From Flavobacterium sp. CG_23.5 (GTDB lineage Bacteria > Bacteroidota > Bacteroidia > Flavobacteriales > Flavobacteriaceae), in contig NZ_JAGGNA010000001.1 of NCBI RefSeq assembly GCF_017875765.1, forward strand, positions 3,437,001 through 3,501,000: 64,000 nucleotides of DNA. Reading direction: 5' to 3'. Position numbers and translations under genes: made by a program. Under the pieces are notes generated by a model. That model saw only the letters and a list, made by a program, of their open reading frames with translations. It was not told where the DNA came from and searched no databases. Below are positions 9,584 to 18,341 of the stretch, one piece after another (within the stretch, counting starts at the first letter, position 1; the number at the start of each line of letters is the position of its first letter).

Positions 9584-10207
9584 TTAATAGTAAATGTCTA
9601 AAACAATATTTCGTTTTGAATCGTCAATTCGTTTTTCAATTCGGGAATAATAGATGTCATTTATCATTGGACAACCAAAACTATAACCTATTGGCTTATC
9701 TTGTTCTTCATAAGGTACTTTTATATTTTTATGTAGCACAATATTTCGTGATATGGCATTATTATTTGTAGGGTCTAATCCATATAACTTATACGCTTTG
9801 CCGTATTGGCCATTGTAACTATTACCAATAGCGTATTTTCCCAATGAAGTGCAAAGGGAATTATTTTCATTGCTAAATTTTAATTTCCCTGCTGAATCAA
9901 TTCTGGAACCAAAACCTTGAGTTACTAAACCCTGATCAATTATTTTATCATTTTTTAAATCGTATACAAAAAATCTGTTTTTTCCAGACATGATTTCCAT
10001 ATCGATAAAAAAAGCAATTTCATTATTATAATTAGGATTTTTGCTTACTAATTCCTTTAAACGTGCTACGTGTTGTAAAAGTTTTTTCTCCGCTAAATCA
10101 TTTAATTCAGAAGTTTCAGAAGTTTTTTTCCCCAAATTTTTTGAAGAAATTGTAAAACTCAATAGTAGTGTTCCAATCAAAATTAAAGTAAAAACGATTC
10201 TTCTCAT
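9584..10207 (-). CDS. Secreted L,D-transpeptidase-like protein (YkuD_2 type)
   Basis: This 207-residue protein has an N-terminal signal or anchor segment (RRIVFTLILIGTLLLSF) and a murein L,D-transpeptidase-like catalytic domain. The key residues are visible in IVLHKN (His) and GYSFGCPM (Ser/Cys), the arrangement found in the YkuD_2 family. The middle (GKNRFFVYDLKND) is the usual beta strand of these proteins. It would act in the periplasm on peptidoglycan, but whether it cross-links or has another substrate cannot be read from sequence. A good promoter lies at 10308-10338. Confidence 0.75.
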   Translation of the reverse strand: MRRIVFTLILIGTLLLSFTISSKNLGKKTSETSELNDLAEKKLLQHVARLKELVSKNPNYNNEIAFFIDMEIMSGKNRFFVYDLKNDKIIDQGLVTQGFGSRIDSAGKLKFSNENNSLCTSLGKYAIGNSYNGQYGKAYKLYGLDPTNNNAISRNIVLHKNIKVPYEEQDKPIGYSFGCPMINDIYYSRIEKRIDDSKRNIVLDIYY

Positions 10208-10307
10208 TTTGTTGCTTTTTAGATTTACATAAAATTTTCGTAGATTACTTCCAACTTCCTGTGGCTAAGTTGATTTGGGAAACAGTAGCCGTGTTTTTTT
10301 TACTTTA

Positions 10308-10338
10308 CAAAGGTATCAAAAAGCAATTAATTCAACAA
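10308..10338 (-). promoter_or_regulatory. Flavobacterial promoter for the YkuD_2 gene
   Basis: On the minus strand a TTG (10336-10338) is followed after 20 bases by TACCTTTG (10308-10315). This matches the Bacteroidota consensus TTG-N~20-TAnnTTTG in both boxes and in spacing. The predicted transcript would start near 10302, about 95 bases upstream of the ATG. Confidence 0.6.
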
Positions 10339-10809
10339 ATGAAACCATTTTATGATCCGGTAATTAAAAGGAGCTTTTATTTGTTGGTACTAAACAAATC
10401 TTAGAATTATATCTAAAATTCACTGATAAAATGTTAATTATTGATTGTTATCTTTATGATTTTTAAATTTATAGGGTAAAGTGATAATTAATGTGGGGAA
10501 CTGTTAAGTTTTTATGAAATAACGGTAAAGTAAGAGGAGTATCATAAAAAAGAATGTCAAAAATCTAAAAATTTAAGACAAGCAAGTGGCAATGATAATT
10601 GCATTTGAGTTTAAATTATCTCCTATTTATTTTACTTTGTGCCAATTTATTGCTGTGCAAAAACGAAGACAGAAAAATACCAATCAAGGCTCAAAAATCA
10701 TACTACAATCACTTTGCAGACTATTAAAAAAAAGAAATCACAACCAAGATTTTAGAACTATATTTGCGGCCTTGGTATTTCCGCCAAGATTGATATATGT
10801 TTTTTTAAG
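10339..10809. other. Non-coding gap upstream of the SDR-like gene
   Basis: This gap has no supported gene. A TATATTTG -7 box lies at 10759-10766, followed by a small hairpin CTTGG/CCAAG (10771-10788) that would sit at the 5' end of the SDR-like gene's transcript. A 76-codon frame at 10586-10816 overlaps the next gene's start and looks random. Confidence 0.4.
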
Positions 10810-12360
10810 ATGGTGATGGAAGAAATAGAAAATAAAAGCGCAATTACTTCAGAAGAAATTGACCGATGCATCGCTATATTGGCGCAATTGGTTGATGATA
10901 CAGATCAAATATTTGATATTGAGAAAGAGCAGAGAACAGCCTTGATCAAAGCAGCAGGAATGTTTTCCAGACCTGACCGCGACGAGCTTTCGCGTAGAAA
11001 AAAGGACGGAAGATTAGTCGCAAAGCGTAAAAAAGAAAAACAAGACAAAACCGCCCGTAAAGAAACCGGAATACGTCATGCCCGCGAAGCGAGTGTGTTT
11101 GTTGCGCCAAAATTACTGGCTCATAATGTTCTTGCTCACAAAGAACAATTGGAACTGGAAACGCCAAGAAATTGTTATGTCTGTAAAACGGCATTTACTA
11201 AAATGCATCACTTTTACGATACTATGTGTACCGATTGTGGTGATTTTAATTATGCCAAACGCTTTCAAACCGCAGATGTAACGGGACAGGTTGCGGTTAT
11301 TACAGGTTCTCGTTTGAAAATTGGATATCATATTACTTTAATGCTTTTGCGAGGTGGAGCAACTGTCATTGCGACTACTCGTTTTCCGGTCGACTCGGCA
11401 TTGCGTTTTTCGAAAGAAGATGATTTTATGGATTGGGGACATCGCCTAAAAATTCATGGGTTGGATTTACGACATATTCCGAGTGTAGAAATCTTTTGCA
11501 ATTTTATTGAACAAAAATACGAGCGTCTGGATATTTTGATCAATAATGCAGCACAAACTGTAAGACGTCCAGCTGGATTCTATACCCATTTAATGGAGAA
11601 TGAAGAACGTCCAATTGCTTCTTTACCCAAATATGCACAGGATTTATTACTGGATCATACGGATTGTTTACAGGAATTAAAAGTATTGACTTTGGGAGTT
11701 TCCTCGAATCAAAATATGCCAGTGACTTGGCATGGACCGGAGCCAGGAATTGGTTTACGGGCTTCCGCCAAATTATCTCAGATTCCGTATAGTTTTGATA
11801 ATACGCTCGTGGCAAATGAAGTTTTTCCGGAAGGGGAGTTGGATGCCGATTTACAGCAAGTAGATTTGAGAAAAACAAACAGTTGGCGTTTGCGTCTGGG
11901 GCAAATTGAAACGACCGAAATGATAGAAGTACAACTCGTAAATTCTGTGGCTCCATTTGTATTATGTAACCGACTTTCGGAAGTGATGAAGAAAGACAAT
12001 ACTGGACAAAAACACATCATTAATGTTTCGGCGATGGAAGGAAAGTTTCATCGTTTCTTTAAAGAAGATCGCCATCCGCATACCAATATGGCAAAAGCCG
12101 CTTTGAATATGTTAACGCATACTTCCTCTGGAACTTTGGCCAAAGACGGAATTTTTATGAACGCCGTTGATACGGGTTGGGTAACTGACGAAGATCCGGC
12201 AGAATTAGCCAAAAAGAAGCAGGAATTGGAAGATTTCCAACCGCCATTAGATATTGTTGATGGTGCTGCACGAGTGATGGATCCTTTGTTTGACGGTATT
12301 AATACAGGGAAACATTGGTGCGGAAAATTCTTGAAAGATTACAATCCTATTCCTTGGTAG
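10810..12360 (+). CDS. Long SDR-family protein with Cys4 motif, catalytic Tyr replaced
   Basis: This 516-residue protein has two parts. Residues 1-155 are a charged helical region with a Cys4 motif (Cys122, Cys125, Cys140, Cys143), probably a zinc knuckle. The rest is a Rossmann domain of the short-chain dehydrogenase type, with [14 protein letters not shown] (cofactor loop), NNAAQT, and a Ser region NVSAMEG. Where SDRs have Tyr-x3-Lys this protein has Thr-Asn-Met-Ala-Lys, so the catalytic Tyr is missing while the Lys is kept. About 130 extra residues lie between NNAAQT and the Ser motif. An oxidoreductase role is therefore uncertain. ATG at 10816 is an equally good start. Confidence 0.75.
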   Translation: MVMEEIENKSAITSEEIDRCIAILAQLVDDTDQIFDIEKEQRTALIKAAGMFSRPDRDELSRRKKDGRLVAKRKKEKQDKTARKETGIRHAREASVFVAPKLLAHNVLAHKEQLELETPRNCYVCKTAFTKMHHFYDTMCTDCGDFNYAKRFQTADVTGQVAVITGSRLKIGYHITLMLLRGGATVIATTRFPVDSALRFSKEDDFMDWGHRLKIHGLDLRHIPSVEIFCNFIEQKYERLDILINNAAQTVRRPAGFYTHLMENEERPIASLPKYAQDLLLDHTDCLQELKVLTLGVSSNQNMPVTWHGPEPGIGLRASAKLSQIPYSFDNTLVANEVFPEGELDADLQQVDLRKTNSWRLRLGQIETTEMIEVQLVNSVAPFVLCNRLSEVMKKDNTGQKHIINVSAMEGKFHRFFKEDRHPHTNMAKAALNMLTHTSSGTLAKDGIFMNAVDTGWVTDEDPAELAKKKQELEDFQPPLDIVDGAARVMDPLFDGINTGKHWCGKFLKDYNPIPW

Positions 12361-12381
12361 TAATCCCAATTTTTTAAATCT

Positions 12382-12418
12382 AAAAACCACAACAGAATTA
12401 GATTTTGTTGTGGTTTTT
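12382..12418. terminator. Bidirectional terminator
   Basis: A perfect 13-bp inverted repeat (12382-12394 with 12406-12418) ends in A- and T-runs. It lies between the convergent SDR-like gene and the AraC-sensor-like gene and can serve both. Confidence 0.8.
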
Positions 12419-12586
12419 GTTTGATGTTTCTTCCACTTTTTGGGGAGGAAAAAAAATTACACCATCTTTAGTAGATAAATCCTGCTTTATTTTTTTTCTT
12501 TATTAATGTTGAAAATTGATAATCCTTATTATTGAAATCTTGAAGTATCGGCAGCATTAGTGAAATTGCGGTTAAAACAATCACTT

Positions 12587-13378
12587 CTATAAGTTAGTTG
12601 ATAAAGATTCTGTTTTTCTGGAAGGCGCTACTTTACTGTAAATTGCATCGATAGCATATTTTTTAATAGAAATGGGTATCTTTTTTAATTCGTTAATTTG
12701 GTTTAGAGCCGACTGTTTGATTGCTCGGGACATTTTAATCAAATTATCTGTATTATCTTCGATTTCGAGGGCTAATATAGATTCTAAAATTTCTTTTTTC
12801 ATTGTATGGCCAATCATGCCGTGTTCAATAATAGAATTCAGTTGATTGAATTTTGCTGCAATTTTTAGATTTTGCAGACCTTGATAGCTATAATTTGGTT
12901 CTTTCTTTAAAAATGTCTTTTTCAATTGTGAAATTAGGGAGCTGTTAGTGTGTGCTCTTTCTTCAGTTTCCACTTTTATAAGAGAAAGTTTAACAGGTAT
13001 ATTTTTTTTGAAATGTAAAATAGTATTTATACTTCGGCTACTGGTCACTACTGCTGAATGGTGTTTTCTAAGGATTGATTTGTGTCCAGATATACCAAAA
13101 CTATGTTTGATAGATCCCTCAGTGCAGTAGGCAAATAAAACAGACGATTTACTTAATGGTTCAATACTTAGCAGCGTATCATCAGAAAATGTAATGCTAA
13201 CCTGAATGGAAGTGATGCCATTTATAAAGGTAACTCCATCAATATTTCCCTTAATTAAATCTGAATCTAAGGCTAATTTAAATTCATTGTCGTTTGAATT
13301 TAATACACCTTTAAAAGAAGTTTCAAGTCCATTAAAAACTTCATTTATTGTTCCGGTATTTAGATAAATATTTTTCAT
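12587..13378 (-). CDS. AraC-type sensor domain protein lacking the HTH
   Basis: This 263-residue protein has no clear signal peptide. By recall its body resembles the N-terminal part of flavobacterial AraC-type regulators: a beta-rich region with a GVTFINGI-like turn, then VLFAYCTEGSIKHSFG, then a helical linker of the type LQNLKIAAKFNQLNSIIE. In such regulators two helix-turn-helix units follow at the C-terminus; here the protein stops after the linker and no AraC HTH is visible in any frame before the terminator. It could be a stable truncated remnant or a ligand-binding modulator of a full-length relative. The family call rests on pattern memory only. Confidence 0.5.
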   Translation of the reverse strand: MKNIYLNTGTINEVFNGLETSFKGVLNSNDNEFKLALDSDLIKGNIDGVTFINGITSIQVSITFSDDTLLSIEPLSKSSVLFAYCTEGSIKHSFGISGHKSILRKHHSAVVTSSRSINTILHFKKNIPVKLSLIKVETEERAHTNSSLISQLKKTFLKKEPNYSYQGLQNLKIAAKFNQLNSIIEHGMIGHTMKKEILESILALEIEDNTDNLIKMSRAIKQSALNQINELKKIPISIKKYAIDAIYSKVAPSRKTESLSTNL

Positions 13379-13544
13379 AACACTACATTTTGAATAGTAA
13401 TAAAAAGTAAATGAACTCCATCTGTTTTTTTAACTATTTTGATCTATTCAAAGTACGGGATTTGATGATTTTTTTTTGTTACGAAATTATTTAGAAAAGT
13501 TTCATAATTAATTGATTATAGGTGTGTAATGAGAGCCCCATAAA

Positions 13545-13576
13545 AAAATCCGACTTGCTTTCACAAATCGGATTTT
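13545..13576 (-). terminator. Terminator downstream of lpdA
   Basis: A perfect 9-bp stem AAAATCCGA / TCGGATTTT with a 14-base loop, followed on the minus strand by a T-run, lies 65 bases past the lpdA stop. Confidence 0.65.
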
Positions 13577-13586
13577 AGATTATTTC

Positions 13587-13614
13587 GTAAAGACGCACTG
13601 CAGTGCGTCTCTAC
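13587..13614. repeat. 28-bp extragenic palindrome, GTArAGAC family, copy 1
   Basis: This is a near-perfect 28-bp palindrome with the ends GTAAAGAC and GTCTCTAC and the core GCACTGCAGTGC. It lies between the lpdA stop and its terminator. A second element of the same length and ends but a different palindromic core is at 62954-62981. Confidence 0.75.
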
Positions 13615-13640
13615 CGTAATGTGTCTATACGCGTTTATAT

Positions 13641-15029
13641 CTATAAATGGATTACTTCACCGTATGCATCAGCCACAGCTTCCATAACAGCTTCACTCAT
13701 TGTAGGGTGTGGGTGAATTGATTTTAGGATTTCGTGTCCTGTTGTTTCCAGTTTACGCGCTACAACTGCTTCCGCAATCATATCCGTAACGCCAGCACCA
13801 ATCATGTGGCAACCCAACCATTCGCCATATTTAGCGTCAAAAATTACTTTTACAAAACCATCCGGCGTTCCGGCAGCTTTCGCTTTTCCAGAAGCTGAGA
13901 ATGGGAATTTACCAATTTTTAATTCGTATCCTTTTTCTTTAGCTTGTTTTTCTGTTAAACCAACAGAAGCAATTTCAGGAGTTGCATAGGTACAACCCGG
14001 TACGTTTCCGTAATCGATAGGTTCTACGTGAAGACCTGCAATTTTTTCCACACAATTGATTCCTTCGGCAGAAGCTACGTGAGCTAATGCTTGTCCCGGC
14101 GTAACATCACCAATGGCGTAATAACCCGGAATATTGGTTTGGCTGAAATCGTTCACCAAAATTTTATCTTTGTCAGTAGCAATTCCAACTTCTTCAAGAC
14201 CTATGTTTTCAATGTTAGTTTTGATTCCAACAGCAGAAAGCAAAATATCAGCTTCCAGAACTACTTCTCCTTTGGCCGTTTTTACAAATGCTTTTACTCC
14301 ATCACCAGTCGTGAGAATCCTTTCTACTGATGAGCTGGTCATGATTTTGATTCCCGCTTTTTTTAACGAGCGTTCCATTTGTTTCGAAATATCTTCATCT
14401 TCAACAGGAACTACGTTTGGCATGAATTCAACGATGGTAACATCAGTTCCCATTGTGTTATAGAAATGTGCAAATTCAACTCCAATTGCTCCAGAACCTA
14501 CGACAATCATCGATTTTGGTTGTGTTGCCAAAGTCATTGCTTTACGATATTCTATTACTTTTACACCGTCTTGTGGCAAATTAGGCAACTCACGAGCGCG
14601 CGCTCCAGTAGCAATAATGATATGATCTGCTTCGTACTCCGTAACTTTTGAATCTTTGTCAGTAACATCCACTTTTTTTCCTGGTTTTAGTTTTCCAAAA
14701 CCATCGATTACGTCAATTTTATTTTTTTTCATCAGGAATTGAACCCCTTTGCTCATTCCGTCTGCAACATTTCTACTGCGATTTACAACTGCTGAAAAAT
14801 CTTTATCAAATTCAGAAACAGTCAATCCATAATCAGAAGCGTGTTTTAGATAATCAAAAACCTGAGCTGATTTTAGTAATGCTTTTGTTGGGATACAACC
14901 CCAGTTTAGACAAACTCCACCTAAGTTTTCTTTCTCAATTATGGCTACTTTAAAGCCTAATTGCGATGCTCTAATGGCGGTAACATATCCTCCAGGACCA
15001 CTTCCTAAAACTATAATATCGTATTTCAT
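13641..15029 (-). CDS. lpdA: Dihydrolipoyl dehydrogenase (E3)
   Basis: This is the flavoprotein E3 subunit that reoxidises lipoamide in the pyruvate and 2-oxoglutarate dehydrogenase complexes. It has 462 residues, the usual length. The FAD-binding GSGPGGY is at 9-15, the redox-active disulfide is Cys40-Cys45 in GGVCLNWGC, the NAD site is GSGAIGVEFA, and the C-terminal HPHPTMSEA carries the catalytic His-Glu. It is monocistronic here, with its own terminator and an extragenic palindrome downstream. The E1/E2 genes are not in this window. Confidence 0.97.
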   Translation of the reverse strand: MKYDIIVLGSGPGGYVTAIRASQLGFKVAIIEKENLGGVCLNWGCIPTKALLKSAQVFDYLKHASDYGLTVSEFDKDFSAVVNRSRNVADGMSKGVQFLMKKNKIDVIDGFGKLKPGKKVDVTDKDSKVTEYEADHIIIATGARARELPNLPQDGVKVIEYRKAMTLATQPKSMIVVGSGAIGVEFAHFYNTMGTDVTIVEFMPNVVPVEDEDISKQMERSLKKAGIKIMTSSSVERILTTGDGVKAFVKTAKGEVVLEADILLSAVGIKTNIENIGLEEVGIATDKDKILVNDFSQTNIPGYYAIGDVTPGQALAHVASAEGINCVEKIAGLHVEPIDYGNVPGCTYATPEIASVGLTEKQAKEKGYELKIGKFPFSASGKAKAAGTPDGFVKVIFDAKYGEWLGCHMIGAGVTDMIAEAVVARKLETTGHEILKSIHPHPTMSEAVMEAVADAYGEVIHL

Positions 15030-15443
15030 TTCAAAGTTTTTTATTTGTTTTTTATTGGTGAAATGCAGTCGCTAACGCTCGTGTCATTTTTTAAATATTT
15101 ATTATTATTAAAAATGGAATTCGTAAAAACTCATTTCATTTTCTGTGTTTTTCTTATTTAATTGATTGGGCGAATTTAAGGATTTATTCTGTTTTGAGAA
15201 AGTTTCGAAGTAATAAAGTAATAAACTAACAAATTTTTAGAAAAAGACCTTTATTTGAAACAAACTGTTGTTGTGTAAATCCAGATTTAGGATTTTTTTA
15301 ACCACGAATTCACAAATTTTTAATTGGACGCAAAACCGTACAGCCTAAAAACGTTTTAGTAAAATTTATGGCACGCGGATTACACTGATTCTGCGGATTT
15401 TCACGGATTTTACTCTTTATCTCTTCACCTCTTTGTTGAAAAA
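15030..15443. other. Intergenic region with short degenerate repeats
   Basis: No gene is seen. Besides the repeat at 15066, the stretch 15370-15410 contains three spaced copies of a (GC)GGATT word with 'attacactgatt' between them, a pattern met in many flavobacterial intergenic regions. No strong terminator for the ABC transporter gene is visible. Confidence 0.4.
15066..15085. repeat. Dispersed repeat, CGCTnACGCTCGTGT family, copy 1
   Basis: CAGTCGCTAACGCTCGTGTC resembles the longer copies at 17237-17262 and 53924-53950. It lies upstream of lpdA in non-coding DNA. Confidence 0.55.
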
Positions 15444-17198
15444 CTAATTCGCTACCGAAAACTGGGAATCATACAAGTTTTTGTAATACCCATTTTCGCG
15501 GTTGATTAATTCCTGATGCGTTCCTTGCTCAACTATTAAACCTTTATCCATGACCACAATTTTATCAGCATTGACAATAGTTGCGAGACGATGCGCAATG
15601 ACAATCGAGGTTCTTCCTTTGGTAATGGTCTCGGTGGCACGTTGAATCAATTCCTCAGAATACGTATCTATTGAAGAAGTTGCTTCGTCCAGAATAAGAA
15701 TGCTAGGATTACTCACATACGCTCTTAAAAAAGCAATTAGTTGACGCTGTCCTGACGAGAGCATAACACCGCGTTCTTTTACATCAAAGTTGTAATCATC
15801 GGGTAAACTCATTATAAAATTATGCACACCAATTTTTTTGGCAGCAGCCAAAACCTGTTCGCGAGAAATAGCAGGATTATTTAAGGTAATATTATTGAAA
15901 ATCGTATCGGCAAAAAGGAAAACATCCTGCAAAACCACTGCAATTTGGTTGCGTAAAGAACTTAAGGTATAATTTTCAATGTTGTGATTGTCAATATAAA
16001 TAGAACCGCTGTTGATTTCATAAAAACGGTTTAACAAGTTTATAATAGTTGATTTACCGGCACCTGTCGAACCCACAATCGCGATAGTTTGTCCTGCATT
16101 TACTTCAAGATTAATTCCTTTTATCACATCTTCCTCAGGAATATAACCAAAACGAACGTTTTCAAATCTAATGTTTCCTTGAAAAAGTGGCGCTTCAATA
16201 GTTCCTGTATCCTGAATTTGATCTTGGGTATCGAGAATGTCAAAAACACGATTAGCGGCAATCATTCCTAGTTGCATCTCATTGAATTTATCCGCAATTT
16301 GGCGCAACGGATTAAATAACATTCCTATAAACATCGTGTAGGAAAACAAATCTCCAAAAGTGGTAAAATGATCTCCGTTTAATATCTTCATTCCGCCATA
16401 AAGTACTATAAAACCTAAGGTTAAGGACGAAATAATATCAGCAATGGGAAAGAAGATGGAGTTATAAAGAATGGTTTTTATCCAGGCTTTGTTGTGTTTG
16501 TCGTTGATTTCTCTGAATTTTTCAAACTCAATATCTTCTCTATTAAAAAGCTGAACGATTTTCATTCCCGTCACTCGTTCCTGAACAAAGGAGTTCATGT
16601 TAGCAATTTGCGTACGCACTTCCTCAAAAGCCACTTGCATTTTTTTTTGGAATATTCGGGTGATGAAAACCAGAATTGGCATGGCAACAATCACAATCCA
16701 GGTCAGCGTCCAGTTCATGTAAAACATAAAAATAAGAACCATGAGCATTTTCATCAGGTCACTGATAATCATAAACAATCCTTGGCTGAAAATTCGCGCG
16801 ATTGATTCAATATCCGAAACCGAACGAGTAACCAATTGCCCCACAGGAACCAAATCAAAATATTTCATTCTAAAACTTAAAATGTGACGAAATAATTTAG
16901 TTCTAATGTCCTTAACAATGTCTTGCCCAAGCCAGTTTGCCCAGTAAACAAAGAAAAATTGCGAGAATACTTCCATCAAAAGCACGATTCCCATCAAGAT
17001 TACATACAATAGTAATCCGTGCTGATCTTGGGTTTTTATGTACCCATCAACGGTTTGCTTTAATAAATACGGACGCAAGGCCGCAAATACCGAAAGCGAT
17101 ATGGCAAAAATAATCACGCCATTAAAACGCCATTGGTACGGTTTGGTATATTGTAATATTCGTTTGAATAATCGGGTATCAAATGCTTTTGCTTTCAT
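15444..17198 (-). CDS. ABC exporter, fused membrane and ATPase domains (MsbA/multidrug type)
   Basis: This half-transporter has a six-helix membrane domain in its N-terminal half and a C-terminal ATPase. Walker A is GSTGAGKST, the signature is LSSGQRQL, Walker B is SILILDEATSS, and the H-loop is VIAHRL. The frame could be extended to a TTG at 17309, but the added residues are encoded partly by a dispersed repeat (17237-17262) and the family's N-terminus matches MKAKAFDTRLFKRIL, so the ATG at 17198 is preferred (about 584 residues). It probably homodimerises and exports a lipid or drug; the substrate is unknown. truA lies upstream on the same strand. Confidence 0.9.
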   Translation of the reverse strand: MKAKAFDTRLFKRILQYTKPYQWRFNGVIIFAISLSVFAALRPYLLKQTVDGYIKTQDQHGLLLYVILMGIVLLMEVFSQFFFVYWANWLGQDIVKDIRTKLFRHILSFRMKYFDLVPVGQLVTRSVSDIESIARIFSQGLFMIISDLMKMLMVLIFMFYMNWTLTWIVIVAMPILVFITRIFQKKMQVAFEEVRTQIANMNSFVQERVTGMKIVQLFNREDIEFEKFREINDKHNKAWIKTILYNSIFFPIADIISSLTLGFIVLYGGMKILNGDHFTTFGDLFSYTMFIGMLFNPLRQIADKFNEMQLGMIAANRVFDILDTQDQIQDTGTIEAPLFQGNIRFENVRFGYIPEEDVIKGINLEVNAGQTIAIVGSTGAGKSTIINLLNRFYEINSGSIYIDNHNIENYTLSSLRNQIAVVLQDVFLFADTIFNNITLNNPAISREQVLAAAKKIGVHNFIMSLPDDYNFDVKERGVMLSSGQRQLIAFLRAYVSNPSILILDEATSSIDTYSEELIQRATETITKGRTSIVIAHRLATIVNADKIVVMDKGLIVEQGTHQELINRENGYYKNLYDSQFSVAN

Positions 17199-17236
17199 TT
17201 TTTTGGATTTTTCCTGATTATTTTCAGGAGCTATTT

Positions 17237-17262
17237 GCTTCGCCAGTTCGTTTCGCTCGTGT
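17237..17262. repeat. Dispersed repeat, CGCTCGTGT family, copy 2
   Basis: GCTTCGCCAGTTCG followed by TTTCGCTCGTGT resembles the copy at 53924-53950 with a few changes. It lies between truA and the preferred start of the ABC exporter gene and creates an open N-terminal extension of that frame. Confidence 0.6.
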
Positions 17263-17334
17263 CCTGCTATTCGTTTCAATCTTTTTTGTCTCGTTAAAAA
17301 ACGAGTCAAAAAAGGATTTCCACTGCTATCAGGG

Positions 17335-18105
17335 CTATTTCGTAATGTAATCGTATTCTATTTCGGTTAAATACAAACCATGCGCCGGAACCGAAAAACC
17401 AGCTTTGTCTCTGTTTTTGCTTTTTATGATAGCATTAAAATCGGCTAATGTAATCTTGTGTAAACCTATATTTATCAAAGTTCCCACAATGGCGCGAACC
17501 ATATTTCGTAAAAAACGATTGGCCGAAATGGTGAAAATCAGCTTTCCGTTTTCTTGTTTGTCTACGCCCTGTTCGGCTGTGCCTCGAGTCCAATTGGCTT
17601 CAAAAATCGTGCAATCAAAGGTGTTTACGTCAGTATTTACTTTAGAGAAACATTGAAAATCAGTATAGTTAAACAATAATTCAGCAGCTTCGTTCATCAA
17701 ATCCACATCTAGCGGCTGATGGAAATACCAACTTTGTTCCTGTAAAAACGGATCTTTAAACGTGTTGATGTGGTATTCATAGGTTCTTTTTACAGCGTCA
17801 AATCGCGTGTGCGCTTCATCGTGAACGGGAATAATATCATAAACAGCAATGTCTTTTGGCAAGTAGGAATTGAGTTTGTGTACCAGATTCGGAATGTCAA
17901 AAGGTGTTTCAAAATCAAAGTGTGCATACATTTCCTTGGCGTGAACTCCCGTATCCGTTCGTCCGGCTCCCATGAGATTGATTTCGGAATTCAATAAGGT
18001 GGAAACGGCTTTGTTCATCGTTTCCTGCACTGACGAAGCATTAGGTTGGTATTGCCAGCCGTGATAATGAGTTCCGTTGTATGCTAATTTTATAAAATAT
18101 CTCAA
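17335..18105 (-). CDS. truA: tRNA pseudouridine synthase A
   Basis: TruA converts uridines 38-40 of the anticodon arm of many tRNAs to pseudouridine. The 256-residue length is normal. Asp51 in GAGRTDTGVHA is the catalytic residue, and RFLRNMVRAIVGTL near the C-terminus is the conserved second motif. The start codon is TTG: it gives the canonical N-terminus (RYFIKLAYNGTHYHGWQ) and no ATG lies at that place. A TATCTTTG -7 box is at 18125-18132. Confidence 0.95.
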   Translation of the reverse strand: MRYFIKLAYNGTHYHGWQYQPNASSVQETMNKAVSTLLNSEINLMGAGRTDTGVHAKEMYAHFDFETPFDIPNLVHKLNSYLPKDIAVYDIIPVHDEAHTRFDAVKRTYEYHINTFKDPFLQEQSWYFHQPLDVDLMNEAAELLFNYTDFQCFSKVNTDVNTFDCTIFEANWTRGTAEQGVDKQENGKLIFTISANRFLRNMVRAIVGTLINIGLHKITLADFNAIIKSKNRDKAGFSVPAHGLYLTEIEYDYITK

Positions 18106-18124
18106 GGCAATTTTTTTGGAGATA

Positions 18125-18132
18125 CAAAGATA
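18125..18132 (-). promoter_or_regulatory. -7 box upstream of truA
   Basis: TATCTTTG on the minus strand matches TAnnTTTG and lies 20 bases upstream of the truA start. A TTG at 18158-18160 is at a rather long spacing of 25. Confidence 0.4.
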
Positions 18133-18229
18133 CTTATTAATTTTTCTCTCGAAGAATCAAAGGTGTAATGTTTTTTGGTCTGAAACTTATTTTTTATTTG
18201 GAATGGGAATGTCTAATTTTACCAAAATT

Positions 18230-18322
18230 CCTAGCCCAGATAGAAGCGGTATCCTTTTTATCACGCCTTTTCGGCGGATAAAAAGATACAAGCGGATAGC
18301 TGGAAATAGCTCCTTAAAAACT
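18230..18322 (+). repeat. Flavobacterial hairpin element in a leader (candidate structured RNA)
   Basis: The core is a 17-bp hairpin with two one-base bulges (18249-18267 with 18273-18289; loop TTTTC). It is flanked by AGCCCAGATAGAAGCGG on the left and AGCGGATAGCTGGAAATAG on the right; the right part can form a second small stem. The flanks resemble a dispersed element I recall from other Flavobacterium genomes. It lies in the 5' leader of the phosphoesterase gene. Confidence 0.55.
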
Positions 18323-18341
18323 GAAATTAATTCAGCTTAAA

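Noticed and set aside
10586..10816. A 76-codon frame just before the SDR-like gene
   Set aside because: It contains the -7 box and leader hairpin of the SDR-like gene, overlaps its start, and its residue make-up looks random.
13804..14651. Several antisense frames within lpdA
   Set aside because: They are shadows of a strongly conserved enzyme gene on the other strand.
17199..17309. N-terminal extension of the ABC exporter from a TTG
   Set aside because: The extension is largely repeat-derived and the family N-terminus fits the ATG at 17198.
18077..18340. An 87-codon plus-strand frame upstream of the phosphoesterase gene
   Set aside because: It runs through the truA start region and the hairpin element; no protein-like features.
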